Assembly (NCBI GenBank): GCA_902526645.1
Contig: CABZLS010000006.1
Coordinates: 1 to 64,000, forward strand
Direction of reading: 5' to 3'
Origin: an uncultured Pelagibacteraceae bacterium
GTDB lineage: Bacteria > Pseudomonadota > Alphaproteobacteria > Pelagibacterales > Pelagibacteraceae
DNA length: 64,000 nucleotides
Shown in pieces: positions 9,965 to 20,182 of the stretch. The first letter of the stretch is position 1. Each line of letters starts with the position of its first letter. The translations under genes and the position numbers were made by a program. The notes beneath the pieces were generated by a model. It made no database searches, was not told the DNA's origin, and saw only the letters and a list, made by a program, of their open reading frames with translations.

Positions 9965-11049
9965 TATCTTAATTTAAGAGTGGCCAGTCCTATCATTGCT
10001 AAAATAATGGATATTATCCAAAATCTAATCACCACTGTTGACTCTGGCCATCCTTTTTTTTCAAAATGATGATGAATAGGTGCCATTTTAAAAATTCTTT
10101 TTCCAGTAAGTTTATAAGAAATTACTTGTACCATTACCGAAACTGCTTCAAGAACAAATAAACCTCCGGTAATTGCTAAAACAATCTCATGCTTAGTTAT
10201 TATACCAACAGCGCCTAATGATCCTCCTAAAGATAAAGAGCCAGTATCGCCCATAAAAATTTTAGCAGGCGGTGCATTAAACCATAAAAAACCTAAGCAT
10301 GAACCAATAATAGCACCACAAAAAATTGAAATTTCTCCTGTTCCCTCAATATAGGGAATTTGTAGATAGTTAGAAAATACAACATTTCCAGTCACATAGC
10401 TAATAAACGCAAAACATGCAGCAACTAAAATCACTGGCACTGTAGCTAAACCATCTAAACCATCTGTTAAATTAACAGCATTTGAGGAACCAATAATTAC
10501 AAATACAGCAAAAGGAATAAAAAACCATCCAAGGTTAATTATTAAATTTTTAAAAAATGGGAAATACAAATTAGATATATTATCATAATCTGTAAAATAA
10601 ATAAAAAAACTTACCCCAATAATGGCTAACAAGATCTGGGAAGTTATTTTAAATTTTGACGTAATACCAGAGGAATTACTATATTTTATTTTTTTATAAT
10701 CATCCCAAGCTCCAAGAAGTCCGAAGGAAATTGCTATGTATACACAAAATAAAATATTAATATTTGATAAATCAGCCCAAAACATAACTGATAATAATAA
10801 ACCTAATAAAATTATTACCCCACCCATCGTTGGAGTCCCAATTTTTTTTACAATATGATCCTCTGGCCCATCATCACGAATAGGATTAAAGATTTTCTGA
10901 TTTGAAAAAAATTTTATAAATGGTCCTCCAATAAGCAAAACTATAATTAAAGACGTAAAGAAAGATAAGCCTGTTCTAAAGGTTAAGTATTTAAAAACAT
11001 TTAAAAATCCAAATGTATCAACAAAGTTTAATAAAAATTGATAAAGCAT
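9964..11049 (-). CDS. mraY: Phospho-N-acetylmuramoyl-pentapeptide transferase
   Basis: IGTPTMGGVIIL, LLGAWDDYKKI, NAVNLTDGLDGLA, MAPIHHHFEKKGWPE. Confidence 0.98.
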   Translation of the reverse strand: MLYQFLLNFVDTFGFLNVFKYLTFRTGLSFFTSLIIVLLIGGPFIKFFSNQKIFNPIRDDGPEDHIVKKIGTPTMGGVIILLGLLLSVMFWADLSNINILFCVYIAISFGLLGAWDDYKKIKYSNSSGITSKFKITSQILLAIIGVSFFIYFTDYDNISNLYFPFFKNLIINLGWFFIPFAVFVIIGSSNAVNLTDGLDGLATVPVILVAACFAFISYVTGNVVFSNYLQIPYIEGTGEISIFCGAIIGSCLGFLWFNAPPAKIFMGDTGSLSLGGSLGAVGIITKHEIVLAITGGLFVLEAVSVMVQVISYKLTGKRIFKMAPIHHHFEKKGWPESTVVIRFWIISIILAMIGLATLKLR

Positions 11050-13908
11050 CTATTTTATTCCTTTTATTTCATTTACTATCTTATTGAAACCTGTCGCATT
11101 TGAGGCTTTAATCATGATATAATCATCATTATTTAAATCCTTTTTGAAGAATTCAGTAATTTGCAGTTTATTACTTAAAATTCTACCCTTTTTATGACTT
11201 AAGAGTTTATTGAATATTGTAACAACATCATTTCCTTTAACAAAAACTTTGTCAATTTTTGTTTTATTTATTAAAGGAATAATAGATTTATGGAGTTTTT
11301 TTGAATGATTACCAAGCTCCAACATATCTCCAAGTAGAAGATATTTCTTAGATTTTTTTGACTCAATTTTATCAAAATTCAGTATAGCTGACTTTAAGGA
11401 TAAAGGATTAGAGTTATAACTTTCATCAATTAAGTTAATCTTTTTATTGTTAATCTTTATTTTAGAAATATCTCCTCTACCATTTGGCAATTTAAAATTT
11501 AAAAAAATATTTTTATCAATCTCTAAAATATCTATATAAATACTCATCACAGATATAGCTGAAAGGATATTATAGATATTACTTTCAAAATTATTCGAAA
11601 TTAAAAAATATCTATTGTTATTGAATATCTTACAATTCAATTTATAAAATTTTCCTTTCTTTTTTAAATTCATAAATTTAATATTTGATTCTGTATTTTT
11701 TATTCCAAAGGAAATTACTTTAAGTTTTTTTTTAGTTGCTATCTTTTTATGGAATTTAAAGAAATTATCGTCTGCATTTAAAACAATAAAACCATTAGGT
11801 TTAGTATTATTAATGATTTCAGATTTAGCTAAAGCAATCTGTTTTATATTATTAAAATTTTTAGCATGAGCATAATTAATATTTGTTATAACACTAACAT
11901 TTGGTTGAATTATTTTAGTTAGGTAATCTATTTCACCTTTTTTATCCATCCCAACCTCTAATACTCCAAAGTCATCATTTTGATCTATATTTAAAAGGCT
12001 TAAAGGAACACCAAATTTGTTATTATAGGATTTTGGTGAAATGGTGACCCTAGAAATTTTTTTTAAAGAGTTTCCTAATAATTCTTTTAGAGTTGTTTTT
12101 CCACAACTACCGGTTATAGCAATAATCTTTGTATCAATATTTTTTCTAAAAACTTTTGATACATCTGTTAAAAATTTTAATGAGTTTTTGACTTTAATTT
12201 GTTTTCTATAATTGTAATTATTTTGAATTCTATTGACAATAGCTATAGAAGCTTTTTTTTTAAATGCCTCTCCTACAAACTTATTTCCGTCATTCTTCCT
12301 TCCTTTAATTGCAAAAAAAATGTCATTTTTTTTAATTTCTTTTGAATTAATTTTTGCATATTTTATATTTAAAAAAGGAGAGATTTTTTTATTCAAAGAT
12401 AGATCTTTAATGATATTTAATTTCAAATTATTTGATAAACTTAAATTTTTAATTTTAATTGCTTCTAAAATATTCTTTCTATCTGAAAAAAAAATTTTTT
12501 TATCACCTAGATCCTGAACTTTTTCATGACCCTTTCCAGCTACCAATAAAATTTCACCTGTATTCAATTTTTTTATTGCTTCTGAGATGGCTTTTGATCT
12601 ATCAGGAATTTCAATGACATCAATTTTTTTAATTCCTTTTTTAATATCTTTTCTAATTTTGTTTGGATTTTCATATCTTGGATTATCATCAGTAAGAAAG
12701 ATTTTATCTGATAAATCAGAAGCGATTTTACCCATCTTAGATCTTTTGTTCTGATCTCTATTTCCGCCACATCCAAATAATAAAATAATTTTTTTATGAG
12801 AAAAGTGTTCTCTTAAACTTAAAAGAGAAATTTTAAGTGCATCAGGAGTATGTGCATAATCAAGAATTACTTTAGATTCATTTTTAATTTTACCAATTTT
12901 TTCTAATCTACCCTCTACAGGTTTTATTTTAGGAATTACTTTTAAAATCTTATCATAATTTAGATTACTTTTTTTTGCTGCAATTATAGCCATCCATAAA
13001 TTTTTCAATTGAATTTTTCCAATTAAATTAAGACTTACTTCCTTTACAGACTTATTATTTCTTATTTTAAGAATTTGAGCATCGTTTCTATAAGCGTGTG
13101 ATAATAATTCAAAATTATTTCTTTTGTCTTTAAGTGTAAATAGTTTAAATTTTTTTTTTATTGCAACTTTTTTAATTTTTTTAAATTGAGATATGTTTTC
13201 ATCTGTAATTATATTTCCCCCTTTTTTTAAAAGATTTTTAAATAGATATAATTTTGCCTTAAGATAGTTTTGTAAATTCTTATGATAATCTAAATGATCT
13301 TGTGATAAATTTGTAAATATTCCTGAACTAAACTTTAAACCATCGAGTCTATTTTGTGCAAGACCGTGGCTCGAGGCTTCCATGATTACATTTTCAATTT
13401 TTTGGTTTTTAAGTTTATTTAATATTTTACTTAATTGCAGTGGATCAATTGTTGTATTAGGTAAATTAGAATAACTATTTTTTGATTTTACTCCTAATGT
13501 TCCAATTGAAGCAACTTTCTTATCACCTAGACTCATTAATTGATAATAAAAATCAGCTACAGACGATTTACCATTGGTTCCAGTTACAGCAATTAGATTT
13601 TTTGGTCTTTTATTGAAAATTTTAAAGGATACTTCTGCTAATAATCTTCTAACATTTTTTGTATAAAGAAATAAAATTCCTTTTTTAAAACCTTTAAATT
13701 TTTGATCTGAAATAATTATTTTTGAACCTTTTTTAATAGCCGATGATATAAATTTATTACCATCAATTTTGCTGCCTCTTATTGCAAAAAAAATATAATT
13801 CTTTTTAACTTTGGCGCTATTAAAGGTAATACCTGAAAAAAAAATTTTCCTAAACTTCTTGTTAAGATTTGGAATGTAATCTTTAAGTAACATTTTAATC
13901 AACTTCAC
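11050..13908 (-). CDS. murE-murF: MurE-MurF fusion (UDP-MurNAc-tripeptide synthetase plus UDP-MurNAc-tripeptide--D-Ala-D-Ala ligase)
   Basis: 952 aa in one frame with two Mur-ligase modules: VTGTNGKSSVADFYY ... DDNPR (meso-DAP-type MurE motif) then ITGSCGKTTLKELLG ... LIDESYNSNPLSL (MurF). Confidence 0.95.
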   Translation of the reverse strand: MKLIKMLLKDYIPNLNKKFRKIFFSGITFNSAKVKKNYIFFAIRGSKIDGNKFISSAIKKGSKIIISDQKFKGFKKGILFLYTKNVRRLLAEVSFKIFNKRPKNLIAVTGTNGKSSVADFYYQLMSLGDKKVASIGTLGVKSKNSYSNLPNTTIDPLQLSKILNKLKNQKIENVIMEASSHGLAQNRLDGLKFSSGIFTNLSQDHLDYHKNLQNYLKAKLYLFKNLLKKGGNIITDENISQFKKIKKVAIKKKFKLFTLKDKRNNFELLSHAYRNDAQILKIRNNKSVKEVSLNLIGKIQLKNLWMAIIAAKKSNLNYDKILKVIPKIKPVEGRLEKIGKIKNESKVILDYAHTPDALKISLLSLREHFSHKKIILLFGCGGNRDQNKRSKMGKIASDLSDKIFLTDDNPRYENPNKIRKDIKKGIKKIDVIEIPDRSKAISEAIKKLNTGEILLVAGKGHEKVQDLGDKKIFFSDRKNILEAIKIKNLSLSNNLKLNIIKDLSLNKKISPFLNIKYAKINSKEIKKNDIFFAIKGRKNDGNKFVGEAFKKKASIAIVNRIQNNYNYRKQIKVKNSLKFLTDVSKVFRKNIDTKIIAITGSCGKTTLKELLGNSLKKISRVTISPKSYNNKFGVPLSLLNIDQNDDFGVLEVGMDKKGEIDYLTKIIQPNVSVITNINYAHAKNFNNIKQIALAKSEIINNTKPNGFIVLNADDNFFKFHKKIATKKKLKVISFGIKNTESNIKFMNLKKKGKFYKLNCKIFNNNRYFLISNNFESNIYNILSAISVMSIYIDILEIDKNIFLNFKLPNGRGDISKIKINNKKINLIDESYNSNPLSLKSAILNFDKIESKKSKKYLLLGDMLELGNHSKKLHKSIIPLINKTKIDKVFVKGNDVVTIFNKLLSHKKGRILSNKLQITEFFKKDLNNDDYIMIKASNATGFNKIVNEIKGIK

Positions 13909-15583
13909 TATACTTTGTGGCTAAAATAGGCCCAATTTTCTCTACAATTTGACCAGTAACTTCAACTGCTGTCCACCCAGCAGTATTAAAAGGTGTGCCC
14001 TTATATTTGATATTAGATCCATCTCTATAACTATAAACATAATCTTTACTGCTTTTTGGTTCATCAAGCATTACTGCTAAAATAAATTTTGGTTTTGATG
14101 TTGGAAAAATTGATACGAAAGTATTTATTTTTTTTTTTGAATAAACTCCATTACTAATCTTTTCTGCAGTCCCTGTTTTTCCTGCAATTTCATAACCTGA
14201 AACATTGGCTAAAGACGCAGTTCCCTCTTTTGATGAAACAACTTTTCTTAATATAGGTAGAATTTTTTTGGTTACTTCGTCAGTTAAAATTTTTTTTTTT
14301 TGTTTTTTTTTATTATTTATAATTAAACTCGGTTCAATATTATAACCACCATTAACAATAATTGAGTATGCTTTTACTACCTGAAGTAAAGTTGTAGTAA
14401 TACCATGGCCAAATGATGCTGTAGCGAGGGGACATTTTCCCCAATTAAATCTAATTGGATTTCCTACTTCTTCAATGTCAAAATTTATTTTTCCAATTAT
14501 ACCTAATTTAAGTAAAAATGATTTAAAATCCTCTACTCCTAACTTTTGTGCAATTCTCACAGAACCAATATTTCCAGATCTGACTAGTATTTGTTCAGCT
14601 GTTAAACTGGATGGAATTTTGTCGTCGTATTCTCTGATTGGAAATCCTGCACAAGTAATTGATTTTGGTAAATTTAAAAATTTAGTTTGAGGCTCAACTT
14701 TTTTTTCATTAAAAGCAGCTGCTAAAGTAAAAGTTTTGAAAATAGAACCAAACTCGTAAACACCTTTTGAAACTCTATTAATATAATTTGTATTATCAAT
14801 TTTTTCCCTTTTGTTTAAATCAAAATCAGGTAACGAAACTAGAGAGAGTATTTCTCCATTATTAACATCCATCAAAATTGCAGCACTACCGATGGTTTTG
14901 AAAATTTCATTAAACCTTAAAAGCTCATCTCGTATTAAAAACTGGATATCTTTATCAATTGTTAACTCAATAGGTTTTTCTACTCTCTTTAATTCTTTAT
15001 CTAATGTCTTCTCTAAACCAGAAATACCATTATTATCTTCATCTATCTGACCAAGGATATGGCTAAATAAATTTTTTTCCGGGTATATTCGAATCAACTT
15101 TTCCTCCGGTTGAATTGATTTATCTCCTAAATTCATAATTTTTTCATAGTTTTCTTCTGATATTTTTTTTTCAAAATAAAAGAATTTTTTATTTTCTAAA
15201 TAAGAATTGATTTTTTTATAGTCTTTATCAGGAAATATATATTTTAGGTTTATTAGTAGTTTCTTTTTATCAATGACTTTTTTAGTGCTAATGCCAATAT
15301 CAATTGATCTCACTGTTTTACTTATGAACCTTCCTTTTCTATCTACAAAATCAGCTCTGTAAAGTTTGTTGTTTATTTCTTTAAATCCATTATCTAAATT
15401 ATTATTTATCTTTCTTGATCCAAGATGTATTAAATGAATTGAATAGATCAGTGTTATAATAAAAAAAATAAAAAAAATAAATGCAACTCTGTTAAATGAA
15501 ATATTTAAATTTGATTTATTTTTCTTGTAAAAAAATTCATTTTTTGTGTCTTCAATTATGATTTTTGAATTATTATTTTCCAT
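13895..15583 (-). CDS. ftsI: Peptidoglycan transpeptidase FtsI/PBP3
   Basis: YEFGSIFKTFTLAAA (SxxK), SGN, KTGTAEK motifs. Confidence 0.95.
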   Translation of the reverse strand: MENNNSKIIIEDTKNEFFYKKNKSNLNISFNRVAFIFFIFFIITLIYSIHLIHLGSRKINNNLDNGFKEINNKLYRADFVDRKGRFISKTVRSIDIGISTKKVIDKKKLLINLKYIFPDKDYKKINSYLENKKFFYFEKKISEENYEKIMNLGDKSIQPEEKLIRIYPEKNLFSHILGQIDEDNNGISGLEKTLDKELKRVEKPIELTIDKDIQFLIRDELLRFNEIFKTIGSAAILMDVNNGEILSLVSLPDFDLNKREKIDNTNYINRVSKGVYEFGSIFKTFTLAAAFNEKKVEPQTKFLNLPKSITCAGFPIREYDDKIPSSLTAEQILVRSGNIGSVRIAQKLGVEDFKSFLLKLGIIGKINFDIEEVGNPIRFNWGKCPLATASFGHGITTTLLQVVKAYSIIVNGGYNIEPSLIINNKKKQKKKILTDEVTKKILPILRKVVSSKEGTASLANVSGYEIAGKTGTAEKISNGVYSKKKINTFVSIFPTSKPKFILAVMLDEPKSSKDYVYSYRDGSNIKYKGTPFNTAGWTAVEVTGQIVEKIGPILATKYSEVD

Positions 15584-15881
15584 TTAATATCTTAAGTTTT
15601 TTTATATCTAATTTATTTGATTTTTTGCTAATGACTTTTATTTCCTGAATATCTTTTTTTTTGAGTTTTTCATCAAAATATAAACTATGGAATTCAATTA
15701 ATTTTTCAGAGGAACTTAAATATTCGTATTCTAGTTTGATATTACCAAGTTTTTTATCTAAATTTCTTATATTTTCTTTAACAATAAATATCTCATCTTC
15801 AATATTTTTTGATGAGTTTTTAACAATCGTAGTTGAGAGAATTAAAAAAAAAATTAAGAAAATTATAAAAAATTTTCTCAT
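15573..15881 (-). CDS. ftsL: Cell division protein FtsL-like
   Basis: small single-TM protein with coiled-coil between rsmH and ftsI; weak primary sequence support, strong synteny. Confidence 0.65.
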   Translation of the reverse strand: MRKFFIIFLIFFLILSTTIVKNSSKNIEDEIFIVKENIRNLDKKLGNIKLEYEYLSSSEKLIEFHSLYFDEKLKKKDIQEIKVISKKSNKLDIKKLKILNGK

Positions 15882-16888
15882 AATTTTTTACCCAAATTTT
15901 CAATTTCAATAAGATGATTAAATCTTTGCAATATATCTGTTTCGAAATGATAAAATTCTTTTTTTTTTATAACATATCTTAATTTTGCAGATCTAGATGG
16001 AATATTTTCACTTATTTCTTTTGATGAGGGTATAATCGGTTTTTTATTTTTGTTTTCAAACAAAATATCAAATTGATCAATCTCAGGTAAATATCTCGAT
16101 ATACTTCTTTTTTCAGATAAATGTTTAAAAAAATATTTAACTATTTTGTCCTCAATTGAATGAAAAGTTACGACAGCTAAAACTCCATTTTTCTTTAAGA
16201 TTTTTGTAGCTGATATTAATCCAAATATTAATTCACTTATTTCTTTATTCACAAACATCCTTAGTGATTGAAAAACTTTTGTTGCAGAATGAGTTTTATA
16301 GTTTTTTTTTATTTTTACCTTTTCTATTAATTTAACTAATTTTTCAGTATTGATTTCTTTTTTCTCTCTTTCTTTAACGATATTTAAAGCTATCTTTTTT
16401 GCCTCTTTTTCTTCCCCAAAAGTTTTAAAAATTTTTTCTAAGTCTTTCTCATTTAATTTGTTGATTACTTCTTTGGCAGAAAATTCATTGATTCCTAGTT
16501 GCATATTCAAATCACCTTTAGAATCAAATGATAATCCTTTAGATAAATCTTTTATTTGAGTATATGAATAACCTAAATCAAAAATAATTCCTCTAACATT
16601 ATCATTTTTTAATTTTAGATTTTCTAATTGACTAAATTTTTTATTCTTGAATAAGAATCTATCAGGATATTGTTTTGATATTTCCTCTGATTTTTTTTTT
16701 GACTTAATATCTCTATCTATTCCTATTACTTTTGTATTTTTAAAACTAAGAATTTTTTTTGTGTAACCGCCTTGACCAAATGTACAATCGATAAATGTGC
16801 CACCATGTTGAGGGGAAATAATGCTAATAATTTCTTTTAGCAGTACCGGATAGTGCTTTATCAAATCCGATACCATGGTGGCTCCCAT
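15878..16888 (-). CDS. rsmH: 16S rRNA (cytosine1402-N4)-methyltransferase
   Basis: [49 protein letters not shown]. Confidence 0.97.
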   Translation of the reverse strand: MGATMVSDLIKHYPVLLKEIISIISPQHGGTFIDCTFGQGGYTKKILSFKNTKVIGIDRDIKSKKKSEEISKQYPDRFLFKNKKFSQLENLKLKNDNVRGIIFDLGYSYTQIKDLSKGLSFDSKGDLNMQLGINEFSAKEVINKLNEKDLEKIFKTFGEEKEAKKIALNIVKEREKKEINTEKLVKLIEKVKIKKNYKTHSATKVFQSLRMFVNKEISELIFGLISATKILKKNGVLAVVTFHSIEDKIVKYFFKHLSEKRSISRYLPEIDQFDILFENKNKKPIIPSSKEISENIPSRSAKLRYVIKKKEFYHFETDILQRFNHLIEIENLGKKL

Positions 16889-16906
16889 TTATTTTTTCGA
16901 AGACCA

Positions 16907-18364
16907 TTAATTTTTTTGTCTTCTTAAAAATGCTGGTATCTCAAGATCATCATCCTCACTCTCCTCACTGGATATTCCTAGTAAATTATCTGAGTTGGAA
17001 TTTTGATTTTCTGAATTAAATAAATCTGGTGAGTCTGTATCTACACCAAACTCCTTTAAATCATTATCTGAGTGTTGAACAGCCTCTTCAGAGAAAGATT
17101 TCTCCGTATCGTTACTTGTTTCTTCAAGAATGCTTTTTATTTCTTGATTTTTTAATAATTCCTCATGATATTGATTATTAACTTCATCTACAGACTCATT
17201 CATGTTTTCTTGTTGGTTATTATTAATAATAACCTCATTTTCTAGCTTAAGTGCGTTCGCACCCTCTGAAACTAAATTTTGATTACCAGCAGAAAACCCA
17301 AAAGATTTTGAGGCGCTATTGGTCGCAAAATCAGAATAACCTGGATTTCTATTTTGTATTCTATGAACCATATTAATTACAGATTTAGACTCTGGTTGTT
17401 GACCATCTAGAGAGGTTGCAACAATTGAAACACGAATTTTACCATCCAGGGATGGATCAATAATTGATCCATTGATTATTTCTGCTTCAGTATCTACTTC
17501 AGATCTAATTTTATTTACAATTTCATCTACTTCGAAAAGTTTTAAATCCTCTCCACCAGTAATATTAATTAATAAACCCTTTGCACCTCTGAGAGAATAA
17601 TCGTCAATAAGTGGATTGTTTAATGCCAATTCAGTTGCTTTAATAGCCCTACCTTCCCCCTCGGCTTCTCCAGTTCCCATCATTGCTTTTCCCATTGAGC
17701 TCATGACAGTTTCAACATCAGCAAAATCTAAATTAACTAACCCATCTTTAACCATTAAATCTGTTACACTCTGAACCCCATGTCTTAAGATACTATTAGA
17801 TAATTGAAAAGACTCTTTATAGGTTGTTTGTTCATTGGCAATCTTAAACAAATTTTGATTTGGTATAACTATAATTGTATCAACATGTTTTCTTAATTCA
17901 TCAAGTCCTTGTTGAGCTCTTCGCATTCGTGAAGGAGCCTCATATAAAAATGGCAATGTTACAACACCAACAGTTAAAATATTTAATTCTTTTGCTGCTC
18001 TTGCAATTACATGTGCTGCACCAGTTCCCGTGCCTCCTCCCATTCCAGCAGTTATAAAAACCATATTTGCACCCTTTAGAATATCTATAATATCGTTTAG
18101 AGACTCATCTGCTGCTGCCTGACCAATTTCATGTTTTGCGCCCGCACCTAAACCTTTAGTTAAATTAAGACCTATCTGAATTCTTGTTTTAGATTTACTT
18201 GTTTTAAGATCTTGAGCGTCAGTATTAACTGCAACAAATTCTACACCATCTACTCCTGCATCAATCATCTCATTAATTGCATTGCCGCCAGCTCCTCCTA
18301 CACCTAAAACTAATATTCTTGGTTTCAATTCTTTAATTTCTGGTACTTTAAAATTAATTGTCAT
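16907..18364 (-). CDS. ftsZ: Cell division GTPase FtsZ
   Basis: [28 protein letters not shown] tubulin signature; C-terminal [15 protein letters not shown]; purine-rich RBS AACGGGGGAT upstream. Confidence 0.99.
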   Translation of the reverse strand: MTINFKVPEIKELKPRILVLGVGGAGGNAINEMIDAGVDGVEFVAVNTDAQDLKTSKSKTRIQIGLNLTKGLGAGAKHEIGQAAADESLNDIIDILKGANMVFITAGMGGGTGTGAAHVIARAAKELNILTVGVVTLPFLYEAPSRMRRAQQGLDELRKHVDTIIVIPNQNLFKIANEQTTYKESFQLSNSILRHGVQSVTDLMVKDGLVNLDFADVETVMSSMGKAMMGTGEAEGEGRAIKATELALNNPLIDDYSLRGAKGLLINITGGEDLKLFEVDEIVNKIRSEVDTEAEIINGSIIDPSLDGKIRVSIVATSLDGQQPESKSVINMVHRIQNRNPGYSDFATNSASKSFGFSAGNQNLVSEGANALKLENEVIINNNQQENMNESVDEVNNQYHEELLKNQEIKSILEETSNDTEKSFSEEAVQHSDNDLKEFGVDTDSPDLFNSENQNSNSDNLLGISSEESEDDDLEIPAFLRRQKN

Positions 18365-18376
18365 TTTTATCCCCCG

Positions 18377-18832
18377 TTATTTGTTAAGTTGATGCTCCCA
18401 TTTAAGGCTAGCTCGATTTAAATTAGCTTTTTTTCTTGCATTTACCTTAAATTTTTCAAATATTTTTGGCTCCCATATTTGGAATGTTTTTCCCTGACCA
18501 ACAAAAATCATACTATTCTTAATTTTTGAATGTTTTAATAATTTAGAAGTAAGATAAATTCTTCCCTCACTATCAAATTGTAAATTTGTGCTTTCAGATA
18601 AAATTGATGTTGCAAAGAAATCTCTTTTTTCCTCAAAAGGATTTAGAGAGTCTATAGAATTTGAAATTTTCTCCATTCTATCTTGAGGCCACGCCTCTAT
18701 AGATTGATTATTAAATGATGGATAACAAATCACACCGTTATATCCCAAATTAGACAAATATGATCTATAACTTGCAGGCACTGACACCCTTCCTTTTTTG
18801 TCCAATTTGTTTTCGTAGGTCGATAAAAACAT
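18377..18832 (-). CDS. mraZ: Transcriptional regulator MraZ
   Basis: MFLSTYENKLDKKGRVSVPASYR AbrB-like duplicated fold, head of dcw cluster. Confidence 0.95.
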   Translation of the reverse strand: MFLSTYENKLDKKGRVSVPASYRSYLSNLGYNGVICYPSFNNQSIEAWPQDRMEKISNSIDSLNPFEEKRDFFATSILSESTNLQFDSEGRIYLTSKLLKHSKIKNSMIFVGQGKTFQIWEPKIFEKFKVNARKKANLNRASLKWEHQLNK

Positions 18833-18841
18833 AAACCATAA

Positions 18842-18904
18842 AGCCCTTAAATTCCCTTATTTGGGAATATATGGGAATATATGGGTTTTTATAAATAGTG
18901 TCAA
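18842..18904 (-). promoter_or_regulatory. mraZ/dcw promoter with putative MraZ box array
   Basis: minus strand TTGACA (18899-18904), 17 nt, TATATT (18876-18881); + strand TGGGA-ATATA-TGGGA-ATATA-TGGGT (GGG at 18863, 18873, 18883) and minus-strand GGG triplets at 18844-18846 and 18854-18856, 10-bp phasing within each set. Confidence 0.75.
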
Positions 18905-18992
18905 CAGATACTATTCACAATTGAAAGCCAAATATTGATGGATAAAATTAGTAATAGTGAACATATATAAAAATTTAAAGATTTAATGATAG

Positions 18993-19349
18993 GCCAGATA
19001 AACTATAAGCCGGGTTCTGTCATTTAAACTTATCATTTGTCTAGGCTTAAAATCACTTTTAAGCTCAAGCAACTAACCCTGATGACAAGCCAAGGATGGC
19101 TTTTTGTGTTTAAACAGTGTCATCTCTACTTAGTCTTGCTCTCAGTGGGGTTTTCCAGCGTTCATTGTTACCAATAGAACCGGTGCGCTCTTACCACACC
19201 TTTTCACCCTTGCCATGTTATGGCGGTTTATTTTCTGTGGCACTATCCCTAGGGTTGCCCCCGCCAGGTGTTACCTGGCACTGTATCCTTGTAGAGCCCG
19301 GACTTTCCTCTTAAAATTTTAACTTTAAGCGATAAGTCATTTATCTGGC
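18993..19349 (-). ncRNA. rnpB: RNase P RNA (bacterial type A)
   Basis: minus strand contains GAGGAAAGTCCGGGCTC near the 5' end and ACAGAACCCGGCTTATAGTTTATCTGGC at the 3' end; GCCAGATAAA/TTTATCTGGC close P1. Confidence 0.95.
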
Positions 19350-19392
19350 AAAAATAACTTATAATTTAATTTATTAATTTCAAGTAATAATT

Positions 19393-20136
19393 TTAAGATT
19401 TTGCAAGTTTTTTACTTATTAATAAACATTCTTTATCAATTTTTCCATTAATTAAATCTTGTCTAAATCGTCTTTGAAAAGCCAAAACAAGATATTTGTT
19501 TTTTTTTTTAAAATTCATCTTTTCAGGTACGGAATAGCCTATTATGGATAAATTTTTTAAAAACAATTTCTCATCTTTTTCAGAAATACAAATTTTTCTT
19601 AAGTTTTTTATTTTATTCATATTTAAGTTATGCCATTTACATAATTTTTTTTTTGCCAAGTAATGCCATGGAAATTTTTCTCCTGGATCTTTTTTTCTAT
19701 TTGGTGCAATATCTGAATGACCTAATATATTTGTTAATTGAATCTTATATTTTTTAATTAAAAATCTTAATAATTTTTTTAGTGCAAAAATTTGTTTTGT
19801 AGAGAAAAATTTGTAACCATGTTCATGACCTGGATTTGAAATTTCTATACCTAAAGAGTACTTATTCAAAGATTTAATTTTTTTCCACTTTGATTTTCCT
19901 GCATGCCACGCTTCGTATAAATCTGGAACTAAATTTAATACATTACCATTATTTTTTATGAAATAGTGTGAACTTACTTTTGATTTATTATCACAAAGTT
20001 TTTGAATTGCCTTTAGCTCACTTTTCATACCAGTATAATGAATTATTATAAATTTAATGTTTTTTTTTGATCTTTTATTAAGATTAAAGTTTTGAGAGTA
20101 ATTTCTTGTCAAATTTAGGCCTATTTTTAATCGCAT
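19393..20136 (-). CDS. N-acetylmuramoyl-L-alanine amidase, AmpD-like
   Basis: FIIIHYTGMKS, SSHYFIKNNGNVLNLVPDLYEAWHAGKSKW, LGHSDIAPNRKKDPGEKFPW zinc amidase motifs. Confidence 0.9.
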   Translation of the reverse strand: MRLKIGLNLTRNYSQNFNLNKRSKKNIKFIIIHYTGMKSELKAIQKLCDNKSKVSSHYFIKNNGNVLNLVPDLYEAWHAGKSKWKKIKSLNKYSLGIEISNPGHEHGYKFFSTKQIFALKKLLRFLIKKYKIQLTNILGHSDIAPNRKKDPGEKFPWHYLAKKKLCKWHNLNMNKIKNLRKICISEKDEKLFLKNLSIIGYSVPEKMNFKKKNKYLVLAFQRRFRQDLINGKIDKECLLISKKLAKS

Positions 20137-20182
20137 TTATATTAAATAGTGAATTTACATTAAATTTTAATATACTATAAGA

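Noticed and set aside
19117-19314. 65-aa + strand ORF
   Set aside because: Lies entirely within the rnpB RNA gene on the opposite strand; the apparent coding is a by-product of the structured RNA's higher GC content.
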